Position numbers and translations under genes: made by a program. Positions 1-7,716 of a stretch of DNA of 36,389 bases are shown here, piece by piece. The first letter of the stretch is position 1. Every line of letters starts with the position of its first letter. The notes under the pieces were generated by a model. The model was not told the DNA's origin. It did no database searches and saw only the letters and a list, made by a program, of their open reading frames with translations. This DNA is from Hydrogenophaga sp. A37 (lineage in GTDB: Bacteria; Pseudomonadota; Gammaproteobacteria; Burkholderiales; Burkholderiaceae_C): contig NZ_MUNZ01000133.1 in NCBI RefSeq assembly GCF_002001205.1, positions 1 through 36,389 on the forward strand, given 5' to 3'.

Positions 1-2
1 TC

Positions 3-1370
3 AGCCAGTTGCCCCTGACCCACGCCACGCTGGACAACCTGAAACAGCTCGGCTACCTGAGCATGACGCCGATCCAGGCGGCCTGCCTGCCGCAGGCCCT
101 GCTGGGCAAAGACCTGATCGCGCAGGCCAAGACCGGCAGCGGCAAGACCGCCGCCTTCGCGCTCACCCTGCTGGCCAACCTGAACCCGCGCCGCTTTGCC
201 GTGCAGACGCTCGTGCTCTGCCCCACGCGCGAGCTGGCCGACCAGGTGACCACCGAGATCCGGCGCCTGGCGCGCGCCGAAGACAACATCAAGGTCGTCA
301 CGCTCTGCGGCGGCGTGCCGCTGCGCGGCCAGCTCGCCACGCTTGAGCACGGCGCCCACATCGTGGTCGGCACGCCCGGCCGCATCATGGACCATCTGGA
401 ACGCCAGAGCCTGCAGCTGGATGCACTCAACACACTGGTGCTCGACGAGGCAGACCGCATGCTCGACATGGGCTTCTTCGACGACATCGTGAAGGTGGCC
501 AGGCAATGCCCGAAAGAGCGCCAGACGCTGCTGTTTTCGGCCACCTACCCCGAAGGCATCGCCAAGCTCAGCGCCCAGTTCATGCGCGAGCCGCTCACCA
601 TCAAGGTCGAAGCACAACACAGCGGCGGCCAGATCGAGCAGCGCTGGTACGAGGTGAAGGACGCCGAGCGCCTGCATGCGGTGAGCCAGCTGCTGCTGCA
701 CTTCCGCCCGGCGAGCACGCTGGCCTTCTGCAACACCAAAGCCCAGTGCCGCGATCTCGTGGCCGTGCTGCAAGCGCAGGGCTTCAGCGCGCTGGCCCTG
801 TTCGGTGAGCTGGAGCAACGCGAACGCGACCAGGTGCTGGTGCGCTTCGCCAACAAGAGCTGTTCGGTGCTGGTCGCGACCGACGTGGCCGCGCGCGGGC
901 TGGACATTGCCAGCCTCGCCGCCGTGATCAACGTGGACGTGACGCCCGACGCCGAGGTGCATGTGCACCGCATCGGCCGCACCGGGCGCGCCGGTGAGAG
1001 CGGGCTGGCGCTCAATCTGGCCAGCCTGAACGAGATGGGATACGTCGGCAAGATCGAGCAGATGCAAGGCCGCGAGTCCGACTGGCACGCCTTGAGCGAA
1101 CTCCAGCCCGCCAGCCAGGCGCCGCTGGTGCCACCCATGGCCACACTGCACATCCAGGGCGGACGCAAAGAAAAGATCCGCCCCGGCGACGTGCTGGGTG
1201 CGCTGACCGCCGACCTCGGCTACACGCGCGAGCAGGTGGGCAAGATCAACGTGAACGACTGGTCCACCTACGTGGCGGTGGACCGCGCCATCGCCGAGCA
1301 GGTCGCGAGCCGGCTCAACGACGGGCGCATCAAAGGCAAGAGCGTGAAGGTGCGCGTGCTCAACGACTGA
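3..1370 (+). CDS. dbpA: ATP-dependent RNA helicase DbpA, 5' end outside window
   Basis: DEAD-box RNA helicase acting in 50S ribosome assembly; DbpA is known to bind hairpin 92 of 23S rRNA. The reading frame is open to the left edge, so the true start lies a few codons upstream; a TTG at 9 is in frame but falls inside the expected N-terminus. Seen in order: Q motif (MTPIQ), Walker A (AKTGSGKT), PTRELADQ, DEAD box (VLDEADRMLDMGF), SAT motif (LFSATYP), the second RecA domain with VATDVAARGLD, and HRIGRTGRAG. The last 75 or so residues match the DbpA-specific RNA-binding domain, with RPGDVLGALTADLG and a GRIKGKSVKVRVL ending. This domain separates DbpA from RhlE and SrmB. No odd features apart from the edge truncation. 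Confidence 0.95.
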   Translation, partial: SQLPLTHATLDNLKQLGYLSMTPIQAACLPQALLGKDLIAQAKTGSGKTAAFALTLLANLNPRRFAVQTLVLCPTRELADQVTTEIRRLARAEDNIKVVTLCGGVPLRGQLATLEHGAHIVVGTPGRIMDHLERQSLQLDALNTLVLDEADRMLDMGFFDDIVKVARQCPKERQTLLFSATYPEGIAKLSAQFMREPLTIKVEAQHSGGQIEQRWYEVKDAERLHAVSQLLLHFRPASTLAFCNTKAQCRDLVAVLQAQGFSALALFGELEQRERDQVLVRFANKSCSVLVATDVAARGLDIASLAAVINVDVTPDAEVHVHRIGRTGRAGESGLALNLASLNEMGYVGKIEQMQGRESDWHALSELQPASQAPLVPPMATLHIQGGRKEKIRPGDVLGALTADLGYTREQVGKINVNDWSTYVAVDRAIAEQVASRLNDGRIKGKSVKVRVLND

Positions 1371-1425
1371 ACGGCCGCGCCGCCTCGCGCCATCCACCGA
1401 TTTTTCCGACCGCACGGAGGCCTCC

Positions 1426-2460
1426 ATGAAAACCTTGATCCACATCGCCGCCCTGTTGCTCAGCGCCCTGGCGCTGAGCCCTGCCAGCGCGCAGGACAAC
1501 GACCCGGCCGACTGGGTGCCCTGCGCGCGCGAGGGCCAGACCTGCTTTGTGCCCGGCCTGGCCCAGGTCCGGTTCGGGGCGCCCGGGCGCTACTCGACGG
1601 CGAAGAACGTGGACGGGCGCATCGAGTGCGAGATCAGCGAGTTCGGCGACCCGGCGCGGCGTGTGCCCAAGCTGTGTGAGTACCGCCTGGGCTGGGACAG
1701 GGCCTTGCCACGACCCGAGCGCGAGGCGCGGGAACGCGGCTGGGAAGACTGCGCCCAGGAAGGCGAGGTCTGCCGATTTCGCGGTGAGCGTGTGGTGCGT
1801 TTTGGTGCCGACGGTGCCTACAACCTGCGCCGCGAGACCGGCCAGATCGAGTGTAGCGTCGAAGAATTCGGCGACCCGGTCTACGGTGCGCGCAAGAAAT
1901 GCCAGGTCCGCACCGCGGGCCGTGGCGAACCAACCCGCGCCGAACAGGACCATGGTGAGCGAGGTCCACGCGACAACGACCGCTTCGGCAATGTGACCGT
2001 GAGCCCCGGCATGGACCGGCGCGATGCCAACCGCTGGGCCTTCTGCGCCGATGAGGGCAACAGCTGCTCACCATCAGCCCCCACCCTGGTGCGCTACGGC
2101 ATGCCCGGCCAGTACCACTACCGCCAAGTGGTTGGCGCCTTCCGTTGCGATGCGAAAAACTTCGGAGACCCGGCACCCGGCGTGCAGAAAACCTGCGACA
2201 TCAACACCGTGCCGGTGGACCGCACCGTGGCCCGGCGGCCCGACGCCGACGAAATTCCGCCGCTGGACGACCGCTTCTGGGTCGCCTGTGCCAAAGAGTC
2301 CCAGGCCTGCCGTTTTCGCGGCGAAGGCCACGTGCGCTTCGGCGCCAACGGCCTCTACCGGGTCGTGCATGCCCGCGACGGGGTGAGCTGCGATGCGCGC
2401 AGCTTCGGCGGCGACCCCACCCCGAAAACACCCAAAGCCTGCGCGGTCTATCGCCCTTGA
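1426..2460 (+). CDS. Secreted protein of four tandem Cys-rich lectin-like repeats
   Basis: A 344-residue exported protein with a Sec signal peptide (residues 1-22, ending in ASA before QDND). The mature part is almost entirely four copies of a unit of about 57-60 residues, at roughly 30-87, 106-162, 204-260 and 285-344. Each unit reads W..CA.E...C, then VRFGA.G.Y, then a Cys before FGDP and a final K.C, so each has four conserved cysteines fit for two disulfides. Linkers are charged and proline-rich. Similar W..C...C/FGDP units occur in secreted carbohydrate-associated proteins, so a glycan-binding role is plausible but not shown. A GGAGG sequence eight bases before the ATG supports the start. 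It follows dbpA by 55 bases and is probably transcribed separately. Confidence 0.8.
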   Translation: MKTLIHIAALLLSALALSPASAQDNDPADWVPCAREGQTCFVPGLAQVRFGAPGRYSTAKNVDGRIECEISEFGDPARRVPKLCEYRLGWDRALPRPEREARERGWEDCAQEGEVCRFRGERVVRFGADGAYNLRRETGQIECSVEEFGDPVYGARKKCQVRTAGRGEPTRAEQDHGERGPRDNDRFGNVTVSPGMDRRDANRWAFCADEGNSCSPSAPTLVRYGMPGQYHYRQVVGAFRCDAKNFGDPAPGVQKTCDINTVPVDRTVARRPDADEIPPLDDRFWVACAKESQACRFRGEGHVRFGANGLYRVVHARDGVSCDARSFGGDPTPKTPKACAVYRP

Positions 2461-2464
2461 TCGT

Positions 2465-2496
2465 GGCCCCGGGAGCGATACGGTCGCCCTGGGGTC
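2465..2496 (+). terminator. GC-rich hairpin after the four-repeat gene
   Basis: The arms at 2465-2478 and 2484-2496 pair through GGCCCC/GGGGTC and GCGA/TCGC, with two G-U pairs, one bulged base and a five-base loop (2479-2483). It starts five bases after the stop codon of the four-repeat gene. No T-tract follows, so it is either a weak intrinsic terminator or an mRNA 3'-end stabiliser. Confidence 0.45.
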
Positions 2497-2517
2497 AAAC
2501 TGCCCGAAAATAGCCTC

Positions 2518-2766
2518 ATGAACGACACGACCTCCCGACCCGCTCTCCCCGACCGCCTCGCCATCGACACCCGCAGCCCCTACCACGTGGCTGCCGTGTT
2601 CCAGCACGACATCGGCATCCGCTTCAACGACAAGGAACGCTTCGACGTCGCCGAGTACTGCATCAGCGAAGGCTGGGTGAAAGTGCCCTCGGCCAAAACA
2701 CTGGACCGCAAGGGTCAGCCGTTGCTGATCCAGCTCAAGGGCCGGGTCGAGGTGTTCTACAAATAA
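2518..2766 (+). CDS. DUF3297 family protein
   Basis: An 82-residue cytoplasmic protein of the DUF3297 family, recognised by LPDRLAIDTRSPY near the N-terminus, the central GIRFNDKER, then EYCISEGWVKV and the C-terminal LKGRVEVFY. The length matches the family. Its function is unknown; it has no signal peptide or membrane segment. No Shine-Dalgarno sequence precedes the ATG. Instead an A/T stretch (GAAAATAG, 2506-2513) lies a few bases upstream where a -10 box would put the transcript start at or near the ATG, so a leaderless mRNA is possible. The preceding hairpin at 2465-2496 would separate it from the gene before. Confidence 0.85.
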   Translation: MNDTTSRPALPDRLAIDTRSPYHVAAVFQHDIGIRFNDKERFDVAEYCISEGWVKVPSAKTLDRKGQPLLIQLKGRVEVFYK

Positions 2767-2779
2767 CGGCGCACCCGCC

Positions 2780-3373
2780 ATGCAACGCCGACGCCTCGTC
2801 ACCACCGGTCTGCTGCTGGGTTCGGGCCTGAGCCTCGCCCAGACCAGCCTGCCACCGCTGACGTCAGGCAGCGACGCCCCCGCCGCCGCCCCGCCCCGTT
2901 TCACCGTGCCGTTGGACCTGTTGCAAAGCGAGGTGGCCAAGCGCTACCCCATGCGCTACCCGGTGGCCGGGCTGGTGAACTTGGACCTCAGCGCCCCGCG
3001 CCTGAGCCTGCTCCCCGAGCAGAACCGCCTGCGCGCCGTGATGCCGGTGACCGCCGCAGGCGCCGCGCTCCCGCGCACCCAGCAGGGCTCTTTCACCGTC
3101 GATTTCGCGCTGCGCTACGAGCACAGCGACCGCAGCCTGCGAGCGCACCAGCTCAAGGTCTACCGCTTCCGGTTTCCCGATCTGGCGCCCGAGGCGGTGG
3201 AGATGCTCAACACCTACGCGCCGCCGCTGGCCGAACAGTCGCTGCGTGAAGTGGTGCTCTACCAGCTGCAGCCCAAAGAAGCGGCGATGGCCGACCTGCT
3301 GGGCCTGCGGCCTGGCCGCATCACCGTGACCGGGCAAGGCCTGGTCGTCGAGCTGGTCACGCAACCGTTGTAG
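2780..3373 (+). CDS. Exported DUF1439 (YceB-like) protein
   Basis: A 197-residue protein with an Arg-rich N-terminus (MQRRR), a hydrophobic stretch and a probable signal-peptidase site after LSLAQ, so it is likely periplasmic. There is no Cys after the hydrophobic stretch, so unlike E. coli YceB it is not a lipoprotein. The body carries the DUF1439-type pattern: an N-terminal helix with SEVAKRYPMRYP, NLDLSAPRLSLLPEQNRL, then alternating beta strands and a C-terminal GRITVTGQGLVVEL. The family folds as a lipid-binding-like beta barrel, but its function is unknown. It follows the DUF3297 gene by 13 bases and probably shares its transcript. Family assignment is by eye and moderately sure. Confidence 0.7.
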   Translation: MQRRRLVTTGLLLGSGLSLAQTSLPPLTSGSDAPAAAPPRFTVPLDLLQSEVAKRYPMRYPVAGLVNLDLSAPRLSLLPEQNRLRAVMPVTAAGAALPRTQQGSFTVDFALRYEHSDRSLRAHQLKVYRFRFPDLAPEAVEMLNTYAPPLAEQSLREVVLYQLQPKEAAMADLLGLRPGRITVTGQGLVVELVTQPL

Positions 3374-3485
3374 GCGCCGGCCCGGGCCAGACACGCCGAA
3401 GGTCTGTTTTGACCCGGCGGACCATGGCACACACCCAACACATCCTCCTGCCCAGCCAATCTTCACCTGTACCGACCACACCGCC

Positions 3486-3737
3486 ATGAACGCCACTCCA
3501 GAATCCACCGCTCCTACCGAGCCCTCGCCACTGTGCGAACCCTGCCAGGGCATCCAGCGCAACTGGCGCGGCGCGCCAGGCCACCCCGAACTGCAGCAGG
3601 GCAAACACCGCAAGGAACTTCGCGGCGAGGTTCAGGTGACGATCACCGGCTATTTCTGCGACCGCTGCGGCGCCCACTGGCACTACACCAACGACAAGAC
3701 GAACCAGCGCGCCGGCTGGTCGCTGGCGCCCAAGTGA
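3486..3737 (+). CDS. Small zinc-ribbon-like hypothetical protein
   Basis: An 83-residue protein I cannot place in a named family. It has two CxxC pairs (CEPC near residue 17 and CDRC near residue 59), the usual layout of a zinc ribbon, with a basic stretch (GKHRKELRGEV) between them and a GAHWHYTNDKTNQ segment after the second pair. A structural zinc site is likely. There is no signal peptide, so it should be cytoplasmic. It lies 28 bases before the RIO kinase gene and may be co-transcribed with it. Its ATG overlaps the stop of a 21-codon open frame (3424-3489), which I do not regard as a gene. Confidence 0.65.
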   Translation: MNATPESTAPTEPSPLCEPCQGIQRNWRGAPGHPELQQGKHRKELRGEVQVTITGYFCDRCGAHWHYTNDKTNQRAGWSLAPK

Positions 3738-3765
3738 GCGATTCTCGCTCCACACGGCGGCCCGC

Positions 3766-4629
3766 ATGAAGGCACCGCCCCGGCTGCAAGCGCTGATCGA
3801 AGAAGGCCTGATCGACTCGGTGGTGCGCCAGCTCATGAGCGGCAAGGAGGCCATGGTGTTCGTCGTGCGCTGTGGCGATGAGACCCGCTGCGCCAAGATC
3901 TACAAAGAGGCGAACAACCGCAGCTTTCGGCAGGCGGTGGACTACACCGAAAACCGCAAGGTCAAGAACTCGCGCCAGGCCCGCGCCATGGCCAAGGGAA
4001 CGAAGTTTGGCCGCGAGGCGCAGGAAGCGGCCTGGCAGAGCGCCGAGGTGGACGCGCTCTACCGCCTGGCCGCCGCGGGCGTGCGCGTTCCGCAGCCCTA
4101 CAACTTCTGCGACGGTGTGCTGCTGATGGAGCTGGTGACCGACGCGCATGGCGATGCCGCCCCGCGCCTGAACGACGTGCGTTTCACGCCCGAGCAGGCG
4201 CGCCAGCACCACGCCACCCTGGTGGCCGAGGTGGTGCGCATGTTGTGTGCGGGTGTGGTGCACGGCGATCTGTCCGAGTTCAACATCCTGCTGGCGCATT
4301 CGGGCGTGGCGGATGGTGTGGATTTCCCGGTGATCATCGACCTGCCGCAAGCGGTGGACGCCGCCGGCAACAACCACGCGCCGCGCATGCTGCTGCGCGA
4401 CGTGGCCAACCTGCGCGACTTCTTCGGCCAGTTTGCACCCGAACTGCGCGCCACGCAGTACGGGCCCGAGATCTGGAGCCTGTACCAGAGCGGGCTGCTG
4501 AGCAACGACACCCCGCTGACCGGGCGCTACAAGCCGACCCACGCCGATGTAGACCTGGCCAGCGTGATGCGCGAGATCGACGATGCGCGCGATGAAGATG
4601 CGGCGCGTCGACTGCGCATGGCTCAGTGA
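3766..4629 (+). CDS. RIO1-like atypical serine protein kinase
   Basis: A 287-residue kinase of the bacterial RIO1-like group, of which Pseudomonas PA4780 is an example. Seen: the SGKEAMVFVVRCGD nucleotide-binding loop with the shortened RIO-type P-loop, an invariant Lys in CAKIYKEA, a helix with RQAVDYTENRKVKNSRQARAM, the catalytic loop VVHGDLSEFNILL (Asp and Asn in place), and IIDLPQAVD replacing the DFG motif, as usual in RIO kinases. Substrates are unknown; the family autophosphorylates and is linked to translation or stress responses in other bacteria. The start ATG lacks a strong ribosome-binding site. It ends 115 bases before the convergent xerD gene. Confidence 0.85.
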   Translation: MKAPPRLQALIEEGLIDSVVRQLMSGKEAMVFVVRCGDETRCAKIYKEANNRSFRQAVDYTENRKVKNSRQARAMAKGTKFGREAQEAAWQSAEVDALYRLAAAGVRVPQPYNFCDGVLLMELVTDAHGDAAPRLNDVRFTPEQARQHHATLVAEVVRMLCAGVVHGDLSEFNILLAHSGVADGVDFPVIIDLPQAVDAAGNNHAPRMLLRDVANLRDFFGQFAPELRATQYGPEIWSLYQSGLLSNDTPLTGRYKPTHADVDLASVMREIDDARDEDAARRLRMAQ

Positions 4630-4670
4630 GCTGCGCGGGTTGATTCAGAGACGGCGTCGCCCAGGGCACC

Positions 4671-4694
4671 GCCGGGCCGGCTTTGCCGGACGGC
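4671..4694. terminator. Hairpin between convergent kinase and xerD genes
   Basis: A stem of CCGGC/GCCGG around a three-base TTT loop (4678-4690) is extended outward by GCCG/CGGC with small bulges. It lies between the 3' ends of two convergent genes, where a bidirectional terminator is expected. No clear T-tract is present. Confidence 0.45.
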
Positions 4695-4696
4695 CA

Positions 4697-4737
4697 GTGC
4701 CGCCCCCTTGGGGGTAGCGCGAAGCGCTGCGGGGGTG
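4697..4737. repeat. C-run/G-run intergenic repeat element
   Basis: The sequence has CCCCC TT GGGGG (4703-4714), then AGCGC GAA GCGCT (4716-4728), then a second G-run (4731-4735). The C-run can pair with either G-run, giving two alternative hairpins. This arrangement resembles an intergenic repeat I recall after many genes in Comamonadaceae. It occurs only once in this window, so the repeat status is inferred from memory. Confidence 0.45.
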
Positions 4738-4744
4738 TTTCACT

Positions 4745-5671
4745 TCAGCCGCGCGGGTGGTGTTGCGCCACGATGCTTTTCAGCCGCTCGCGCGCCACGT
4801 GGGTGTAGATCGTGGTGGTGGAGATGTCGGCATGGCCCAGCAGCATCTGCACCGCGCGCAGGTCAGCACCGTGGTTGAGCAGGTGGGTCGCGAAGGCGTG
4901 GCGCAGCGTGTGCGGCGAGAGCGGTGTGGTGATGCCGGCCTGCAGCGCATAACGCTTCACCAGGTTCCAGAACATCACGCGGCTCATGGCCTCGCCCGCG
5001 CGGGTGCCCCGCGAGGTCACAAAGAGGTCTTCGCTTTGCTGACCGGCCAGAATCTCGGGCCGGCCCGTGCCCAGGTAGCGCTGCAGCCACTGGCCGGCAA
5101 TCTGTCCGAACGGCACCAGCCGCTCCTTGTTGCCCTTGCCGGTGACGCGCAACACATGCTCGTTGTGTCCCACGTGAAAGGTCTTGAGCGTCACCAGCTC
5201 GCTCACGCGCAGGCCGCTGGCGTACATCAGCTCCAACATGGCGCGGTCGCGTTGACCCAACGGTGTGTCGGTGTCGGGCGCGTTGAGCAGGGCCTCGACC
5301 TGCGCCTCAGACAAGGTCTTGGGCACGCGCATCGGCTGGCGTGCGGCGCTCAGGCGCAGGGTCGGGTCGGCAGAGATGAAGCGCTCGCGCAGCGCCCAGC
5401 GGAAGTAGCGCTTGAACACCGTGAGGCGCCGGTTCGCCGTGGTCGCCCGGGTCTGGACATGGCGGGCTGAAAAATAGGTGTTGATCTGCGCCTCGCCCGC
5501 CTCGGGCAATGCGCGCTCACCACCGTCGGGGCTGGCCAGCCATTCGGCAAAGAGGCGGAGATCACGCCGATAGGCGTCGAGCGTGTTGCGCGCGAGGCCT
5601 TCTTCGAGCCAGAGGCCATCGATGAAGGCGCTGGCGCTGGCTTCGCTGCGCGCCAGCGCGGCAGCATCCAT
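4745..5671 (-). CDS. xerD: Tyrosine recombinase XerD
   Basis: A 308-residue tyrosine recombinase, the usual XerD length. With XerC it resolves chromosome dimers at dif near the division septum. The N-terminal SAM-like core-binding domain spans about residues 10-95 and the catalytic domain about 115-300. The catalytic set is complete: R155 (SGLRVSEL), K179 (GKGNKERLVP), H254 and R257 (HTLRHAFATH), H280 (LLGHADISTT) and Y289 (TIYTHV). No phage or integron partner genes are nearby, so this is a housekeeping recombinase. Its ATG overlaps the stop of the upstream Bug-receptor gene by one base (TGATG), so its translation may be coupled to that gene. XerC is the main alternative; the sequence around the catalytic region favours XerD. 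Confidence 0.92.
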   Translation of the reverse strand: MDAAALARSEASASAFIDGLWLEEGLARNTLDAYRRDLRLFAEWLASPDGGERALPEAGEAQINTYFSARHVQTRATTANRRLTVFKRYFRWALRERFISADPTLRLSAARQPMRVPKTLSEAQVEALLNAPDTDTPLGQRDRAMLELMYASGLRVSELVTLKTFHVGHNEHVLRVTGKGNKERLVPFGQIAGQWLQRYLGTGRPEILAGQQSEDLFVTSRGTRAGEAMSRVMFWNLVKRYALQAGITTPLSPHTLRHAFATHLLNHGADLRAVQMLLGHADISTTTIYTHVARERLKSIVAQHHPRG

Positions 5672-6648
5672 CAGTCGAGCGAGAGCTTCTGCTTGGCGAC
5701 CACGCCTTTGTAGACCTCGAACTCGGCCTTGATCTGCTCGGTGAACTGGTCGGGTGTGTTGGCCACGATCAGCGAGCCGGTGTCTTCGATGCGTTTCTTC
5801 ACGGCCGGGTCGGTCAGTGCCGTCTTGGTGGCGTTGTAGATCTTGTCCACCACGTCTTTGGGCATGCCCTTCGGACCAATGAGGCCGTAGTAGGCCATGC
5901 GGTTCACCGGCTCCAGACCCACCTCTTTGAAGGTCGGTACGTCCGGCAGCGAGGCCAGGCGCTGCGGCGCAGCCACCACGATGGCGATCAGGCGGCCGGC
6001 CTTGATGTGCGGCAGGGCGGACGGCAGGTTGTCAAAAATGATCGGCACCTGGCCACCCACCGTGTCGTTGAGTGCCGGGCCCGCGCCGCGGTAGGGAATG
6101 TGGGTGACGAAGGTGCTGGTCAGGTTCTTGAACAGCTCGGTCTGCAGGTGACCGATGCCGCCGGTGCCCGAACTGGCGTAGCTGTATTTGCCCGGGCTTT
6201 TCTTGAGTTCGGCGATGAAGGCCTTGTAGTCCTTGGCCGGGAAGCTGGGGTGCACCGCGATCACGTTGGGCGTGGCGGCGATGTTGATGATGGGCGTGAA
6301 GTCGGTGAGGGTGTTGTATGGGATCTTGGGGTTGATCGCCGGGTTGGCGGCGGTGGTGGACACCGTGGCCATGCCCAGGATGTAGCCGTCGGCCGGGCTG
6401 CGCGCCAGCTCGGTGGCCCCCACCACGCCGCCGCCACCGGCCTTGTTTTCCACGATCACGCTCTGACCCATGGACTTGCCCAGGGGCTCTGACATGACCC
6501 GCGCGATGATGTCCGTGGTGCCGCCCGGCGCGAACGGGACCTGCAACCGAATGATTTTGCTGGGGTAGGCCTGCGCCCAGGTCGCGCCCGATGCGGCCAA
6601 CGATGCGGTGAAACAACCCAGGGCAAACAGCTGACGACGCGAAACCAT
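5671..6648 (-). CDS. Bug-family tripartite tricarboxylate transporter receptor
   Basis: A 325-residue periplasmic solute-binding protein of the Bug (TctC-like) family, greatly expanded in Burkholderiales, which binds small carboxylates for TctA/TctB-type or unknown transporters. It has a Sec signal peptide (residues 1-25, cut after ATWA). Family motifs are YPSKIIRLQVPFAPGG, TDIIARV, VIVENKAGGGGVVG, the central PYRGAGPALNDTVGGQV, and GLIGPKGMPKDVVDKI. The start chosen is the ATG at 6648, because AAGGAG lies eight bases upstream (6657-6662) and the signal peptide then has a normal n-region. An upstream in-frame ATG at 6696 would add 16 residues without a clear ribosome-binding site. No membrane subunits are nearby, as is common for orphan Bug receptors. 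The substrate cannot be read from the sequence. Confidence 0.92.
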   Translation of the reverse strand: MVSRRQLFALGCFTASLAASGATWAQAYPSKIIRLQVPFAPGGTTDIIARVMSEPLGKSMGQSVIVENKAGGGGVVGATELARSPADGYILGMATVSTTAANPAINPKIPYNTLTDFTPIINIAATPNVIAVHPSFPAKDYKAFIAELKKSPGKYSYASSGTGGIGHLQTELFKNLTSTFVTHIPYRGAGPALNDTVGGQVPIIFDNLPSALPHIKAGRLIAIVVAAPQRLASLPDVPTFKEVGLEPVNRMAYYGLIGPKGMPKDVVDKIYNATKTALTDPAVKKRIEDTGSLIVANTPDQFTEQIKAEFEVYKGVVAKQKLSLD

Positions 6649-6656
6649 GGCGAGCA

Positions 6657-6662
6657 CTCCTT
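6657..6662 (-). promoter_or_regulatory. Ribosome-binding site deciding the Bug receptor start
   Basis: AAGGAG on the minus strand lies eight bases before the ATG at 6648. It supports that start over the in-frame ATG at 6696. Confidence 0.7.
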
Positions 6663-6741
6663 GAACAACGACAAACAAAACGATAGCAGCGGGCATATTA
6701 CCCCTGCCGACTTGCCCGCACTGTAGAGAGCCGTCGCCCGT

Positions 6742-6771
6742 TTGACCATGGGGAGACTACATAAGTACAAA
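6742..6771 (+). promoter_or_regulatory. Possible sigma-70 promoter for the AEC transporter
   Basis: TTGACC (6742-6747) and TACAAA (6766-6771) are separated by 18 bases. They match the -35 box in five of six positions and the -10 box in four of six. Transcription from here would begin about 30 bases before the GTG at 6811. This argues that the in-frame TTG and ATG codons at 6742-6750 are not translation starts. Confidence 0.4.
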
Positions 6772-6810
6772 CCCCCGGAAGCGCCTCGTTCGTGGCGCTA
6801 TGCTCAACCA

Positions 6811-7716
6811 GTGAACTTCGCGCAACTGCTCTTTCCGGATTTTTCGCTGATCCTTTGTGGCTACCTGGTCTGCCGCTTCACCGCGCTCAACCGCAAGGTC
6901 TGGGAGCAGGTGGAGAGCCTGGTGTACTTCTTCCTGTTCCCGGTGCTGCTGTTTCACTCGATCGTGAAAAGCCCACTCGACCTCGACGCCGCATCCAGCC
7001 TCATGGGCGCCGGCCTCGCTTTGGGCGCCGCCGGCATCGCACTCGCGTACTCGCTGCCGCACTGGCCCTGGCTCGGCCGCCGGATCGACCCGCGGCTGCA
7101 CGCCGCCAGTGCGCAGGTGGGATTTCGCTTCAACTCCTTCATTGCGCTGGCCCTGGCCGACAAGGTGGCCGGTCCGGAGGGTCTGCTGATGATCGCGGTG
7201 CTGATCGGTGTGTGCGTGCCGCTGTTCAATGTGGGCGCGGTCTGGCCCATGGCCCATCACGCCAACAAGGGTTTCGCCCGCGAGCTGCTGCGCAACCCGC
7301 TGATCATCGGCACCGCCAGCGGTCTGGTGGCCAACCTGCTGGGGTTTTCGATGCCGGTGTGGCTGGAGCCCACGGTCAACCGCATCGGGCAGGCCTCGCT
7401 CGCGCTGGGGCTCATGGCGGCGGGCGCCGGCATGCAGCTCGGCACCCTGGCGCAGGCCAAGACGCTCGGCTTTCTCGTGCTGGGCGCCAAACACCTGGGC
7501 ATGCCGCTGATGGCGTTCGGCATGGCCCGCCTGTTCCGTCTCGACCCGACGCAGACCACGGTGTTGCTCATGTTTTCCGCCGTGCCCACCGCCTCCAGCT
7601 GCTACGTGCTGGCTGCGCGCATGGGCTACAACGGACCCTATGTGGCCGGCCTGGTCACGTTGTCCACCCTGCTGGGCATGGTCAGCCTGCCCTTCGCACT
7701 GGGAGTCCTCAACTGA
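6811..7716 (+). CDS. AEC-family (auxin efflux carrier type) transporter
   Basis: A 301-residue inner-membrane protein of the AEC/BART group, with about ten hydrophobic helices in two inverted halves. Family features are LILCGYLVCRF at the N-terminus, VESLVYFFLFPVLLFHSI, the half-repeat hinge with RNPLIIGTASGL, and the C-terminal FSAVPTASSCYVLAARMG followed by LVTLSTLLGMVSLP. Bacterial members include malate and other organic-acid carriers; the substrate here is unknown. The GTG at 6811 is preferred because it puts the first helix right at the N-terminus, as in relatives, and because a promoter-like pair covers the upstream in-frame codons. A longer form from 6742 or 6748 cannot be excluded. 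It is divergent from the Bug receptor gene. Confidence 0.85.
   Translation: MNFAQLLFPDFSLILCGYLVCRFTALNRKVWEQVESLVYFFLFPVLLFHSIVKSPLDLDAASSLMGAGLALGAAGIALAYSLPHWPWLGRRIDPRLHAASAQVGFRFNSFIALALADKVAGPEGLLMIAVLIGVCVPLFNVGAVWPMAHHANKGFARELLRNPLIIGTASGLVANLLGFSMPVWLEPTVNRIGQASLALGLMAAGAGMQLGTLAQAKTLGFLVLGAKHLGMPLMAFGMARLFRLDPTQTTVLLMFSAVPTASSCYVLAARMGYNGPYVAGLVTLSTLLGMVSLPFALGVLN

Noticed and set aside
3424..3489. 21-codon open frame ending in an ATGA overlap with the zinc-ribbon gene
   Set aside because: It shows no recognisable sequence, and the only upstream purine run is too close to the ATG. A leader peptide is possible but unsupported.
4745..5671. Tyrosine recombinase considered as a mobile-element integrase
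   Set aside because: Length and motifs are those of XerD, and no att-like repeats, tRNA or phage genes adjoin it.
6649..6696. Upstream ATG giving a 341-residue Bug receptor
   Set aside because: It would put a second hydrophobic stretch before the signal peptide, whereas AAGGAG sits eight bases before the ATG at 6648.
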